Positions 36,708-45,602 of a DNA stretch of 64,000 bases are shown piece by piece. The stretch's first letter is position 1. Each line of letters starts with the position of its first letter. This stretch comes from Azospirillum sp. SYSU D00513. GTDB taxonomy: Bacteria; Pseudomonadota; Alphaproteobacteria; Azospirillales; Azospirillaceae. Position numbers and translations under genes: made by a program. Under the pieces are notes generated by a model, which was not told the DNA's origin, searched no databases, and worked only from the letters and a program-made list of their open reading frames with translations. Location of the stretch: assembly GCF_017356015.1 (NCBI RefSeq), contig NZ_JAFIQV010000027.1, positions 43,742 through 107,741 of the forward strand, read 5' to 3'.

Positions 36708-38843
36708 ATGACGGACACCACCCAGCCCCTCCCGACCCGTTCTCCCGGCGACGCCCTGGCCGCCCTTACCGACCGCATCCGGGGGCTGACGAGCCCTGTC
36801 CGTCTCGACGCGCTGCGCGAGGAACTCGCCTGGGGCGATGACACGGGCGGGCTGATCCGCGCCCTGCGGCGGCTCGGCCGCGACAAGCTGTGCCTCCTGC
36901 ACAAGGGGCTGATCTTCCCGTCGGTGATGCTGAGCTATGTGGACGCCACCGTCCTGCACGAGCCGAACGGCCGCTTCTGGGCCGTCACCGACGAAGGCGT
37001 CCGCTACGCCATCTCGCCGCGCGAGACGCTCGGCGTCATGGGCGGGGACCGCGTGACCGTCGCGCTGATCCAGCCGAAGGAGGCGGGCCGCACGCCCGAC
37101 GCCATCCCGCAGCGCGTCCATTCGCGCCTGACCACCGCCGTCTTCGGGCGCGTCGTGGCGGGCGAGGGCGGGCGCCTCGCCTTCGCGCCCGAGCGCCGGA
37201 CCGAGCCGCTGACCCTGCCGCTGGAGAGTGCGGAGGGGATGAAGGAAGGGGACATCCTCCAGGCCAAGATCGTCGGCACCGGCTTCCTCGGTGCCGGCTG
37301 CACCGCCTCGCCGGTGAAGGTCTTCGGGCATGGAACCGACAACGGGATCGAAAGCGAGCTGGCCCGCCGCCTGTGGGGCCTGCCCGGCCCCTTCAAGGCC
37401 GTGCCGGCGGTTGCCCCCCAGGAGACCGAGCGCGCCGACCGCCGCGACCTGCCGCTGGCGACCATCGACAGCGCCTCCACGAAGGATTTCGACGACGCGA
37501 TCTGCGCGGAGGAGACGGCGGATGGCTGGACCCTGACCGTGGCGATCGCCGACGCGGCCGCCTTCGTCACGCCGGGCAGCCCGCTGGACAAGATCGCGCG
37601 CGAGCGGCTGACCTCGGTCTACCTGCCGCACAAGACCTGGCCGATGCTGCCGGAGGAGATCTCCAACGGGCTCTGCTCCCTCCTGCTCGGCGAGGAGCGT
37701 CCGGCGCTCTGCTGCGAACTGCGCGTGGACCGGAACGGCGCGCTGGCCGGCTACCGCTTCGAGCGGGCTCTGGTCCGGGTCAAGGCGCGGCTGGTCTATG
37801 AGGACGTCGCCGCCTTCCTCGACGGGGACGCCGAGCTGAACGCCGACGAAGAGGTCGCTGAGTCGCTGCGCGCCGCGGCTGCGGCGGTGAAGGCTCTGCT
37901 GGCCGCGTCCGACCGGCGCCTGGATGTGGGCGGCGACGACCTCCGCCAGATCCTGGGCGAGGACGGCAAGATCGAGCGGATCGAGGTCGAGCCGCGCACC
38001 ACGGCCCACCGGCTGGTCGAGGAGTGCATGCTCGCGGTCAATCTGAGTGCCGCGCGCCTCTTGGCCGAGGGCGGGCACGCCGCCGTGTTCCGGAACCACG
38101 CCACCCCGGACGCCTCCCGCGTCGCGGCCCTGATCGAGGATTTCGCCCGTTGCGGCGTGACGCTCGACCCGGCCGAGGTCTCCACGGCGGACGGTTTGCG
38201 CGAGGCGATGATCGACGCGCTGGCCGGCGCCGAGGGCACGCCGGTGCGCGAGAACATCCGCTCCGCCATCCTGCGGGCGCTCGGCCCCGCCTCCTACGCG
38301 ACCTCGCCCACGGGCCATTTCTCGCTCGGTGAGCCGGCCTATCTGCACGCCACCTCGCCGATTCGGCGCTATGCCGACCTTGTCGTGCACCGGCTGATCG
38401 TCGCGATCCTCGCCGGCAAGCCGTCCGGGTCGGGCCATAACCTCAACGACCTGGAAAAGGTCTGCGCCGCCTGCAACGAGCGTTCGCGCGCCGCGTCCGG
38501 CGCCGAGGGCGAAGCCCGCAGGCTGCTCGCCGCCGATTTCGCCGTGAGGCTCGGCGGACGCGAGACGGAAGCCGTGCTCGGCGGCATGGATGGCGGCGGC
38601 GCCTTCGTGACGCTCCGGCCCGAGGGGCTGCAGAGCCGCCTGCCGAGCCGGATGCTGAAGAGGGCCGGATGGCAGCAGCAGACCGACGGGCCGGGCTGGA
38701 TCGACGCGGACGGCACCGTCCGCATGCCGGGCGACGCCATCCCGGTCCTGCTGAAGGGCGGCGACATCATCGGCCGGCGCGTGAACGTCGAGCTTCCGGC
38801 CCCGCCGGTGGAGGCGCCTCCGGAAGAGGCCGAGCCGGCGTAA
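36708..38843 (+). CDS. RNase II/RNase R family 3'-5' exoribonuclease
   Basis: A 711-residue exoribonuclease. N-terminal cold-shock-like OB regions occupy about 1-230. The RNB catalytic domain carries IDSASTKDFDDAI, whose aspartates 254, 260, 262 and 263 have the same spacing as Asp201, 207, 209 and 210 of E. coli RNase II, then LPHKTWPMLPEEISNGLCSL and the HATSPIRRYADLVVHR motif near 547. The C-terminal S1 region is short. It degrades single-stranded RNA processively. The start is uncertain: ATG 36708 (after AAGAAAGACGAC), 36684 and 36666 are all in frame. A hairpin repeat and a terminator follow. Confidence 0.88.
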   Translation: MTDTTQPLPTRSPGDALAALTDRIRGLTSPVRLDALREELAWGDDTGGLIRALRRLGRDKLCLLHKGLIFPSVMLSYVDATVLHEPNGRFWAVTDEGVRYAISPRETLGVMGGDRVTVALIQPKEAGRTPDAIPQRVHSRLTTAVFGRVVAGEGGRLAFAPERRTEPLTLPLESAEGMKEGDILQAKIVGTGFLGAGCTASPVKVFGHGTDNGIESELARRLWGLPGPFKAVPAVAPQETERADRRDLPLATIDSASTKDFDDAICAEETADGWTLTVAIADAAAFVTPGSPLDKIARERLTSVYLPHKTWPMLPEEISNGLCSLLLGEERPALCCELRVDRNGALAGYRFERALVRVKARLVYEDVAAFLDGDAELNADEEVAESLRAAAAAVKALLAASDRRLDVGGDDLRQILGEDGKIERIEVEPRTTAHRLVEECMLAVNLSAARLLAEGGHAAVFRNHATPDASRVAALIEDFARCGVTLDPAEVSTADGLREAMIDALAGAEGTPVRENIRSAILRALGPASYATSPTGHFSLGEPAYLHATSPIRRYADLVVHRLIVAILAGKPSGSGHNLNDLEKVCAACNERSRAASGAEGEARRLLAADFAVRLGGRETEAVLGGMDGGGAFVTLRPEGLQSRLPSRMLKRAGWQQQTDGPGWIDADGTVRMPGDAIPVLLKGGDIIGRRVNVELPAPPVEAPPEEAEPA

Positions 38844-38844
38844 G

Positions 38845-38965
38845 GCCGGGTTCGGAAAATTCCGACCTCCGAACCCGGTATAGGGCCGCGACTGCGGCCC
38901 CGCGCCCCGCCCCCCGCGCCACGGAAGTCCTGACCGCAGGTCAGGACTTCATGAAAATCTTATAA
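38845..38965. repeat. Dispersed hairpin repeat, copy 2
   Basis: Second copy of the element at 12502-12630, starting one base after the TAA stop of the exoribonuclease gene. Both internal hairpins are kept: CCGGGTTCGG/CCGAACCCGG, and AAGTCCTGACC/GGTCAGGACTT. The outermost ATA of the first stem is lost on the left side. Confidence 0.85.
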
Positions 38966-38976
38966 GGCCGGAACGG

Positions 38977-39010
38977 AAAAGGGGCGCTCCGCGAGGAGCG
39001 CCCCTTTTTT
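38977..39010. terminator. Bidirectional terminator
   Basis: Perfect 14-bp stem AAAAGGGGCGCTCC (38977-38990) with complement at 38995-39008, loop GCGA, and T-run to 39010. It serves the exoribonuclease gene on the plus strand and the 69-residue gene on the minus strand. Confidence 0.92.
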
Positions 39011-39072
39011 GCTTCGCCGAGTCGCCGGATCGGCCTTGATGGCCGATCTCCTTCAGGCCGGATCGGCGCCGT

Positions 39073-39282
39073 TCAGGCGGCGGCGGCCAGCGGCTCGATC
39101 ATCGCGCTGTAGCCTTCGCGCTGCTCGGTCAGGCTGGCCAGCAGATCCTTCAGGCTGTCGCGGGCGAAGGGGTTCGCCGTCTCCGACAGCTTGCGCTGAA
39201 CGACCGCGATGAACTCGTCCAGGACGCCCAGGTGAATCTGGGACGCGTTGAAAACCTCGTTCGAGAGGGTGGGCGTCGTCAT
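39073..39282 (-). CDS. Small helical hypothetical protein
   Basis: A 69-residue protein starting MTTPTLSNEVFNASQIHLG from ATG 39282, with GGAG ten bases upstream. It is predicted to be mostly alpha-helical and amphipathic (FIAVVQRKLSETANPFARDS, then LLASLTEQREGYSAM). Codon use matches real genes here, and it shares a bidirectional terminator with the exoribonuclease gene. No family recognised. Confidence 0.65.
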   Translation of the reverse strand: MTTPTLSNEVFNASQIHLGVLDEFIAVVQRKLSETANPFARDSLKDLLASLTEQREGYSAMIEPLAAAA

Positions 39283-39557
39283 GGTCGAGAACTCCAGGGT
39301 GGCTCGTGTCCGTTGAGACCATTAAGCTCCCAGGACAGTTAACGCGCGGTTAAACGGGGGCGAAGGCTGGCCTCCTCTTGAGTAGTACCACTTTCAATTA
39401 TTGATGAATGACTTGTCTGATGAGGCTGCACAAAGAAGAAGCGAAGAACTGTAAAGAGAGTTGACGGAACCTTGGCTGCAGGGCAAAGCCTTCGGCCAGG
39501 GCCGGCCCGGCCCAACCCACATCCTACTCCCGAAATGACGGAAAACGGACCGGCACC

Positions 39558-40205
39558 ATGGCACGCAGTCTGGCCATCTTCGATTTCGACGGCACGCTCG
39601 CCGATTCCTTCCCCTGGTTCGCCGGCGTGCTGAACCAAGTGGCGGAACTCTACGGATTCAGGACGGTGGATGCCGAGGAGGCGGAGGCTCTGCGGGGCTG
39701 CAGCTCGCGGGAGATCGTGCGGCGGCTGGGGGTGCCGATGTGGCGGCTGCCCTGGATCGCCCGCCACATGCGGGCGCGGATGGCGCAGGACATCGCGGAC
39801 ATCCGGCTGTTCCCCGGCGTGGACGGACTGCTGCGCCGCCTGTCCGAAGGCGGCGTAACGATTGCCGTCGTGACGTCGAATTCGCGGGAGAATGTCCGGA
39901 CCGTCCTGGGGCCGGACAACGCGGCGCGGGTGGCGCATCTGGAATGCGGCGCGTCGCTGTTCGGGAAGGCGGCGAAGATCCGGGCGCTGTTGCGCCGGAC
40001 CGGGGTTCCCGCCGCCGACGCGCTGTGCATCGGCGACGAGACCCGGGACATAGAGGCGGCCCGCGCGGCGGGCCTGCGCTGCGCGGCCGTGTCCTGGGGC
40101 TACGCGACGCGGGATGCCCTGCTGGCCCGCGGGCCGGACCTGATGTTCGACCGGCTGGAGGACATCGCCGCGGCGCTTCTGCCCCGGGAGGGAACGCGCG
40201 CTTGA
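39558..40205 (+). CDS. HAD-superfamily phosphatase (phosphoglycolate phosphatase-like)
   Basis: A 215-residue HAD hydrolase with motif I FDFDGTLADS (residues 9-18), a helical cap, motif II VVTSNS near 103, the Lys of motif III in LFGKAAKIRAL near 136, and motif IV CIGDETRDIEAARAAG near 158-173. The overall form is that of Gph/PPase-like enzymes, which dephosphorylate small metabolites such as 2-phosphoglycolate; the actual substrate is not determined by sequence. No clear ribosome site precedes ATG 39558. It converges on a small gene with four bases between stops. Confidence 0.82.
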   Translation: MARSLAIFDFDGTLADSFPWFAGVLNQVAELYGFRTVDAEEAEALRGCSSREIVRRLGVPMWRLPWIARHMRARMAQDIADIRLFPGVDGLLRRLSEGGVTIAVVTSNSRENVRTVLGPDNAARVAHLECGASLFGKAAKIRALLRRTGVPAADALCIGDETRDIEAARAAGLRCAAVSWGYATRDALLARGPDLMFDRLEDIAAALLPREGTRA

Positions 40206-40208
40206 CGG

Positions 40209-40463
40209 CTACACGCGCTCGCCGAAGCTTTCCTGGGCGGCGTCGATCACGGCCGGGTGGGCGCGCAGGCAGTCGATGACCGCCTCGCCGTGCCGGTCGT
40301 TCATCTCCACCGTCACGAACACGTCCGTGCTGTCGCCGCGTTCCGCGTCGCGTTCCTCGCGGGCGGTCTGCACGGCGTTTCCGAAGCGGTCACGGAGGAT
40401 GCCGAGGATCTCCGCCTCGACCCCCTGGCCCTTTTCCGCCGGGTAGGCGTAGAGAATGTTCAT
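40209..40463 (-). CDS. Small hypothetical protein at end of SRPBCC-ADH operon
   Basis: An 84-residue protein from ATG 40463 (AAGGATCGGGAC upstream): MNILYAYPAEKGQGVEAEIL, followed by a charged middle and VFVTVEMNDRHGEAVIDCLRAH. The alternating beta/alpha pattern suggests a small ferredoxin-like fold. It follows the zinc alcohol dehydrogenase gene by 39 bases on the same strand and is likely the last gene of that operon. No family recognised. Confidence 0.65.
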   Translation of the reverse strand: MNILYAYPAEKGQGVEAEILGILRDRFGNAVQTAREERDAERGDSTDVFVTVEMNDRHGEAVIDCLRAHPAVIDAAQESFGERV

Positions 40464-40502
40464 GTCCCGATCCTTGTCAGAGCGCGCTTCCTCCCCCAAC
40501 CC

Positions 40503-41678
40503 TCAGGGGGCGAAAACGACGCGCATGCAGTTGTCGTTCTTCTCCTTGAACATCCGGTAGCCTTCCGGCGCGTCGTCCAGCGACCACTTGTGGGTCAGCA
40601 GGTAGGAGGTGTCGAGTTCGCCCCTCTGGATGTGGTCGAACAGGCGCTTGACGTAGCGCTGGCCGTGCTGCTGGCCCATGCGGAAGGTCAGCCCCTTGTT
40701 CATGGCCGCCCCCATCGGGAACTTGTCGATCAGGCCGCCATAGACGCCGACGATGGAAAGCGTGCCGCCCTTGCGGCAGCATTCGATCATCTGGCGCAGC
40801 ACCTTCGGCCGGTCGCTTTCCAGCCGCAGGGCCTGCTTGGTGCGGTCGTACCAGTATTCCGCACCCGTGTCGAAACCGTCCGCCTCCATGCCGACCGCGT
40901 CGATGCAGACATCCGGCCCGCGCCCGCCCGTCATGGCCTGGAGCGCGTCGTAGATGTCCACGCGGGTGTAGTCCAGCGGCTCGGCACCGGCCTTCAGCTG
41001 CGCCGCCTTCAGCCGGTCCGGGTAGCGGTCGATGGCGATGACCTGCTCCGCCCCCATCAGGTAGGCGGCGCGGATCGCCATCTGGCCGACGCCGCCGCAG
41101 CCCCAGACAGCCACCACGTCGCCCGGTTTGATGTTGCCCATCTCGGCGCCCATGTAGCCGGTCGGGGCGGCGTCCGACACGAAGACCGCCTGCTCGTCCG
41201 TGACGCCCTCCGGCACGCGGAAGCAGTTGGTGTCGGCAAACGGCACCCGGATGTACTCGGCGTGGCTGCCGGCGTAGCCGCCGAAGGCGTGGCTGTAGCC
41301 GAAGATGCCGGCGCAGGCGTGGCCGTAGGTCTTCTCCGTGAACTGCGGGTGCGGGTTGGAGTTGTCGCAGAACGAATATTCCTCGTTCTGGCAGTACTGG
41401 CACTTTCCGCAGCCGATGATCGACACGGTGATGACGCGGTCGCCGCGGTTGAGGTTGCGGACTTCCGGTCCCTTTTCGACGATCTCGCCCAGGAACTCGT
41501 GGCCGATGATGTCGCCGGGCATCATGGTCGGCACATAGCCGTCCAGGAGATGCAGGTCCGACCCGCAGACCGAGGACAGAATCACCCTCACGATCACGTC
41601 GTGCGGGCCGATCAGCTTGGGGTCGGGGACCCGCTCCACGCGCAGGTCGTTGACGCCGTTGTAGCAGAGGGCTTTCAT
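40503..41678 (-). CDS. Zinc-dependent alcohol dehydrogenase
   Basis: A 391-residue medium-chain dehydrogenase. Catalytic zinc ligands Cys38 (VCGSDLH), His60 and Glu61 (GHEF), structural zinc cysteines 90, 93, 96 and 104 (GCGKCQYCQNEEYSFC), and a Rossmann motif WGCGGVGQMAIRAA are all present. The length and the insertion EYWYDRTKQALRLESDRPK match the glutathione-independent formaldehyde-dehydrogenase-like branch. It starts four bases after the SRPBCC gene stop (GGGGAGAAGTGAGACG before ATG), so the two are coupled; this SRPBCC-ADH pair recurs in many proteobacteria. Confidence 0.9.
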   Translation of the reverse strand: MKALCYNGVNDLRVERVPDPKLIGPHDVIVRVILSSVCGSDLHLLDGYVPTMMPGDIIGHEFLGEIVEKGPEVRNLNRGDRVITVSIIGCGKCQYCQNEEYSFCDNSNPHPQFTEKTYGHACAGIFGYSHAFGGYAGSHAEYIRVPFADTNCFRVPEGVTDEQAVFVSDAAPTGYMGAEMGNIKPGDVVAVWGCGGVGQMAIRAAYLMGAEQVIAIDRYPDRLKAAQLKAGAEPLDYTRVDIYDALQAMTGGRGPDVCIDAVGMEADGFDTGAEYWYDRTKQALRLESDRPKVLRQMIECCRKGGTLSIVGVYGGLIDKFPMGAAMNKGLTFRMGQQHGQRYVKRLFDHIQRGELDTSYLLTHKWSLDDAPEGYRMFKEKNDNCMRVVFAP

Positions 41679-41682
41679 CGTC

Positions 41683-42528
41683 TCACTTCTCCCCGATCAC
41701 GGGGCGGTAGGCCCCCCGGCTGCCGCTGGGCTGCCCGTCGATGGTCGCGATCTCGCCCGCCTCCATGAGCTGCTTCATGCGGCGCAAGGCCTCGCGCACC
41801 TGCTGTTCCGGCGTCGCTCCGAACATCTTCGCGACGGCCCGGCCGCTCTGGCCGCCCGGCAGATGGTAGGCCATGGTCAGCCGCACCTCCGTTCCGCGGT
41901 TGCCGGGGGCCGGCTTGAACATGACCTGCCCCTTGTGCGGAAGCTGGCTGCCCTCCACGGTGTGCCAGGAAATCAGCTCGTTCTCGCGCTCCTGCTCGAT
42001 CTCGGAGAACCAGTCCAGCCGGACGCCGCCGGGACCCTTGGCCTTCCAGTGGCTGCGCTTCTCGGACTCGATCTCCACCGCCTCCAGATGGTCCATGATC
42101 TTCGGCAGGTTGCCGAAGTTGCGCCAGAAGCGGAACAGCCGCTCGGGCTGCGCGGCGATGGTCACCACCGACTGGGTGGTGGTCGGCTCGCGCCGGGCCG
42201 ACGGAATCAGCCCGGCGACGCCGCCGCCGATCCTGTCCAGGCCGCCTTCGCCCAGCCCTTCGCCGAGGTCGCGCAGCCGCTCCCGGACGGGAGCGGCGAC
42301 GGGCATCCCGGCCGCGCCGGCGAGGAAGAGCCCCCCGCCGACGGCCGCCAGTGCCATGCCGGCCCAGTCGCCGCGCCGCAGCCCGGCGACGCCGAGCGCC
42401 GTGCCGCCGAGCATGGCCGCCCAGCGTTCGACCGTGCCGGCCATCTCGCCATGTTCGTCGTCGGACCGCCCGCCAAGCAGGCGGCCGGGCGCATCGACGA
42501 CCCGCCCGGCAAAGCTGTCCAGGGACAT
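41683..42528 (-). CDS. SRPBCC (polyketide cyclase/dehydrase-like) protein
   Basis: A 281-residue protein. Two short hydrophobic Gly/Ala segments at about 35-80 (DUF2892-like, LGGTALGVAGLRRGDWAG and GMALAAVGGGLFLAG) may anchor it in the membrane. The C-terminal 150 residues are a START/SRPBCC lipid-binding fold (VTIAAQPERLFRFWRNFGNL, HTVEGSQLPHKGQVMF). ATG 42528 overlaps the stop of the upstream gene (TGATG) and sits behind AGAAGGAGG. It is the second gene of a stress-type operon. The bound ligand is unknown. Confidence 0.85.
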   Translation of the reverse strand: MSLDSFAGRVVDAPGRLLGGRSDDEHGEMAGTVERWAAMLGGTALGVAGLRRGDWAGMALAAVGGGLFLAGAAGMPVAAPVRERLRDLGEGLGEGGLDRIGGGVAGLIPSARREPTTTQSVVTIAAQPERLFRFWRNFGNLPKIMDHLEAVEIESEKRSHWKAKGPGGVRLDWFSEIEQERENELISWHTVEGSQLPHKGQVMFKPAPGNRGTEVRLTMAYHLPGGQSGRAVAKMFGATPEQQVREALRRMKQLMEAGEIATIDGQPSGSRGAYRPVIGEK

Positions 42529-42956
42529 CACGCCTCCTTCTGCAGAAGATTCATCTCGTAGAGGCCCTTCATCAGGTAATCGTGCAGGTCCACCCGCTCG
42601 GCGATGTCCTGATAGTGGGAGGCGTCCGGGGCGCGGCTGGCCTCGTCCAGGGCGCGGTCCCACTCCTTGCCGGCGAAATCGCCGCGCCCGACCATCATCA
42701 CGGCGCGCAGTTCGCAGCGCTGCTCCGGCGACAGCTCCTCCAGCATCTGCTTGAGCTGGCCGAAGGCGGCCCCGGCGCCGTCCGGCAGGATGCTCAGCGA
42801 GTCGAGGTCCGTCGGGTTGCGCGAGCCGCGCTCGTTGCGCTGTTCGCCGAGGTCGATGTTGCGCATGCCCGAAAGGAAACTCTCACGCTCGTTGACCGCC
42901 TTGTCGGCGAGGTCGGCGGCCTGTTTCACGGTTGCGACCGAAATCTGCTTCAGCAT
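42526..42956 (-). CDS. DUF3775-like small protein
   Basis: A 142-residue protein that opens the SRPBCC-ADH operon. Its features, LSPEQRCELRAVMMVGRGDF and YLMKGLYEMNLL, match the helical DUF3775 family of unknown function. ATG 42956 follows AAGGAAGTG. The stop overlaps the SRPBCC start. The end is given to 42526 to include the overlap region; the stop codon is at 42528-42530. Cytoplasmic and without signal peptide. DUF3775 genes often sit with stress or redox genes, which agrees with the operon here. Confidence 0.75.
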
Positions 42957-43079
42957 GGAACCGCACTTCCTTGTTCGTTGATCCTGACATTCGCGGGCGG
43001 TGCCCGGCGGGGAGCGTGCTCGGCAGGGCCGGTTTCATGAGGGTCTGCCTCACTGGGGCCTGCCTCACTGGGGCCGGCC

Positions 43080-43289
43080 TTATTGCGTCCGGTTGCGCGC
43101 CTCGTCCGACGCGCCGCGGGAACCGCCCTCGCCGGCGCCGCGCTCGCGGCCCTGGCCGCTCGACTGGTTCTGGCCGGGCTTGTTGCCGAGCGCCTTGTCG
43201 GGATTGTCGTGGCCGCTCTTGGCCGCCTTGCCGGGACCGCCGGACATGTGCTTGTCCTGCTCGGTCGTGTTCTTGCCGGTCTTGGTCAT
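43080..43289 (-). CDS. Small disordered hydrophilic protein, stress-type
   Basis: A 69-residue protein from ATG 43289, behind an excellent ribosome site (GGAGGAACAGC). It is almost wholly Gly, Lys, Asn, Gln, Ser and Glu (MTKTGKNTTEQDKHMSGGPG), with no hydrophobic core. Such proteins in alphaproteobacteria are often induced by the general stress response. A GGAAC-N16-CGGTT promoter-like sequence lies 42 bases upstream, which fits that. Confidence 0.65.
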   Translation of the reverse strand: MTKTGKNTTEQDKHMSGGPGKAAKSGHDNPDKALGNKPGQNQSSGQGRERGAGEGGSRGASDEARNRTQ

Positions 43290-43330
43290 GCTGTTCCTCC
43301 TTGCGGTGTTTGATCCGCGGCATTGCGGAC

Positions 43331-43356
43331 AACCGCGGAAGTGCGGCCGAGGTTCC
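43331..43356 (-). promoter_or_regulatory. EcfG/RpoE2-like promoter box
   Basis: On the minus strand GGAAC (43356-43352) is followed after 16 bases by CGGTT (43335-43331), 42 bases before ATG 43289. This fits the alphaproteobacterial general stress consensus (GGAAC, then TT after about 18-19 bases). The same arrangement occurs at 53030-53055. Confidence 0.55.
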
Positions 43357-43437
43357 GGCAGGCCGGCGGCGCGCACCCGGAGGAGGCGGGAAGCGTGAGG
43401 GCAGGGAGTAAGTCTGGGAACGGCGGGGGAGGGCCGG

Positions 43438-43815
43438 TCACGCCTCCAGCAGCGTTACCATGGCGCAGAGCTGGGATTCCGTGCGCGACAGGAACCAGCC
43501 GTGCAGGGAAACGGTGCGGCCGGCTTCGAAGTCGGCGCGGACGGCCGAGGCCACGGCACCACGCAGCCGCTGCATCTCGGCGCGGTCCTGGCCTTCGAAG
43601 AGATCCTCCACCAGCCTTTGCGGGTCGAAGTCCGCGGGCTCCGTGTCGAGATAGGCGCGGCCGACGGCGCGCGCGCTCTCATTGCTCGGCAGCAGGTCGG
43701 ACAGCACTATCGCCCAGTCGCGGCGCGGCGCGGCGGACAGGGGGGCGAGCGGCGTCGCCGCGAAGAGCGTGCCGCCGGCAAGGGCCATAAGGAGGTCGCG
43801 GCGATCCAGTTCCAT
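43438..43815 (-). CDS. Small exported partner of GMC oxidoreductase
   Basis: A 125-residue protein with a twin-arginine-like signal (LDRRDLLMALAGGTLFAATP) and a helical body. It lies seven bases after the GMC oxidoreductase gene on the same strand, as the small Tat-exported subunit 3 of gluconate 2-dehydrogenase and related sugar-oxidising complexes does. The sequence similarity itself is weak, so the role as chaperone or subunit that carries the flavoprotein is inference from position and signal type. Confidence 0.65.
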   Translation of the reverse strand: MELDRRDLLMALAGGTLFAATPLAPLSAAPRRDWAIVLSDLLPSNESARAVGRAYLDTEPADFDPQRLVEDLFEGQDRAEMQRLRGAVASAVRADFEAGRTVSLHGWFLSRTESQLCAMVTLLEA

Positions 43816-43822
43816 GGCGCAC

Positions 43823-45409
43823 CTACAGGTCCCGTTGCTTGGTTTTCAGGTGATCGGCGAGACGGATCGCCAGGGCGGTGATGGTCAGGGTCGGGTTGGC
43901 GTGGCCGTAGGTGGGAAAGACCGAACTGCCGGCGACGTGGAGGTTGGAGATTCCGTGCACCCGCGCGTCGGCATCGACCACCCCGCGGCGCGGGTCGGCG
44001 TGCATGCGGGTCGTGCCCATGTGGTGGTAGCTGCTCTCGAACTGGATGTGGGGCCAGTCGTCCTTGTTCTCGGGCGTGCGGTCGGGGAAGACCTGGAGGC
44101 GCGCGATGCCGAGCCGGCCGAACTCCTCCGCCAGGATGCGGTTCGATTTCACGATGTTGGCGTAGAAGTCGCCGGGCAGGCGCCAGTCCACCCCGGCCCG
44201 CCGCAGGCCGAACCGGTCCTGCTCCTCCACCAGCAGCACGCGGCTTTCCGGGTCCGGCGGCGTCTCGCACCAGTAGCGGGTGGTATAGATGCGGATCTGC
44301 GTGTCGAAGGCCCTGTGCCAGGCGCTCTCCGCGAGCTGGTCCAGGTCCCGGACGATGTTCAGGACATGCGTGCCGAACCCGTCCAGCAGTTCGCCGGCCT
44401 CGGCCTGCGCCACGAGCGTCTTGAGGGAGCGCGCGCCCTCCGACGCGTCGGTCAGCCGTGCCTCCATCAGGGTCATGGCCCAGTTGGGCATGCATTCCCG
44501 GTTCAGCGTCTCCTCGGTCGGCAGGAAGACGCCGCGCACGAGATGGCCCCGCACGCGCGTGTCGCGGCAGTAATATTCGAGGTTGGGATACCCTTCCCCG
44601 AACACGGCGAGGCCCGAGCGCCAGACGATGGGATGGTCGCCGAAGTAGCGGCCGACGAGGCCGTGGGCGTTGCCGAGCCCTGCCGCCTGCACGCGGTTGG
44701 CGTTCAGCAGGATGCGGGCGTTCTCGATCCCGCCGGTCGCCAGGACATAGTCGCGGGCGACGATCCGCAGGCGCTTGCCCTCCAGCGTCGCGGCGGCGAT
44801 GCCGGTCACCCGGTCGGGCTCGGCCGGCGTCTCGATGTTCACCGCGTTGGCGTGCAGCAGGACGGTGACGTTCGCCGCCTTTTCCAGCTCGTCCCGGTAG
44901 GCCTGGCCGAAGCGGGTCGGCGGGCTGTACTGGTAGATGGCGTTGTTCAGGCGCCCGCTCTCCAGCGCGAAGGGGGCCGGCATTCCGTCCACCCAATCCT
45001 CAACCGCGTAGGTCGGGGGGCCGAGTTCGCAGACCTTGTGCGCGCGCTCGTAGAAGGGCCGCATGTGCTCGGCGCCGAAGGGCCAGCCGCTGTGCGGGAT
45101 GTAGGGCCGCTCGGCGAAATCCAGCGGCTCCAGCGTCCGGCAGAAGCCGGTCCAGTGGTTGGTCGAGCCCCCGAAGAAGCGCAGGCGGCATTGGTCCAGC
45201 GGGAAGAACTCTGCGCCGAGGACCGCGCCCTGGCACAGCGCCTGGACCTCGTCCTCCATCTCGAAGGTGCCGCTTTCCATGAGGCAGACGCGGAGCCCGC
45301 TGCCGATGAACTCGCGTGCCAGCGTTATGCCCGCGGCACCCGCGCCGACGATGCAGAGATCCGCTTCCAGCCGCTCCCCATCCGAAAGCGATCGCGCGTC
45401 GACATACAA
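43823..45409 (-). CDS. GMC family FAD-dependent oxidoreductase
   Basis: A 528-residue flavoprotein. The FAD-binding Rossmann motif is DLCIVGAGAAGITLAREF (about 18-35). The C-terminal GMC domain has SSYHHMGTTRM, with the conserved His, and VAGSSVFPTYGHANPTLTI. These enzymes oxidise alcohols or sugars; the partner gene suggests a sugar/polyol dehydrogenase. The start appears to be TTG 45409 with GGAGAGACG upstream; an ATG three bases further lies in a different frame. The flavoprotein has no signal of its own. Confidence 0.9.
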   Translation of the reverse strand: MYVDARSLSDGERLEADLCIVGAGAAGITLAREFIGSGLRVCLMESGTFEMEDEVQALCQGAVLGAEFFPLDQCRLRFFGGSTNHWTGFCRTLEPLDFAERPYIPHSGWPFGAEHMRPFYERAHKVCELGPPTYAVEDWVDGMPAPFALESGRLNNAIYQYSPPTRFGQAYRDELEKAANVTVLLHANAVNIETPAEPDRVTGIAAATLEGKRLRIVARDYVLATGGIENARILLNANRVQAAGLGNAHGLVGRYFGDHPIVWRSGLAVFGEGYPNLEYYCRDTRVRGHLVRGVFLPTEETLNRECMPNWAMTLMEARLTDASEGARSLKTLVAQAEAGELLDGFGTHVLNIVRDLDQLAESAWHRAFDTQIRIYTTRYWCETPPDPESRVLLVEEQDRFGLRRAGVDWRLPGDFYANIVKSNRILAEEFGRLGIARLQVFPDRTPENKDDWPHIQFESSYHHMGTTRMHADPRRGVVDADARVHGISNLHVAGSSVFPTYGHANPTLTITALAIRLADHLKTKQRDL

Positions 45410-45602
45410 GGCACGTCTCTCCTGCTCGCCGCGGAGTGCTGCCTCGCTGCATGCGAGGCCATCCGGCCCGCACGCGGCGAAGCCGCCCAGTGACGATTAC
45501 CCCTTTTTCGGGCCGTTCGGCCAAGCATCGGATGGGGGCGAGGGAGGCTTATGAGGGGTACCGACATCCGGAGCCGGCCCTACCCCTCTGCCAGGCGGCC
45601 CC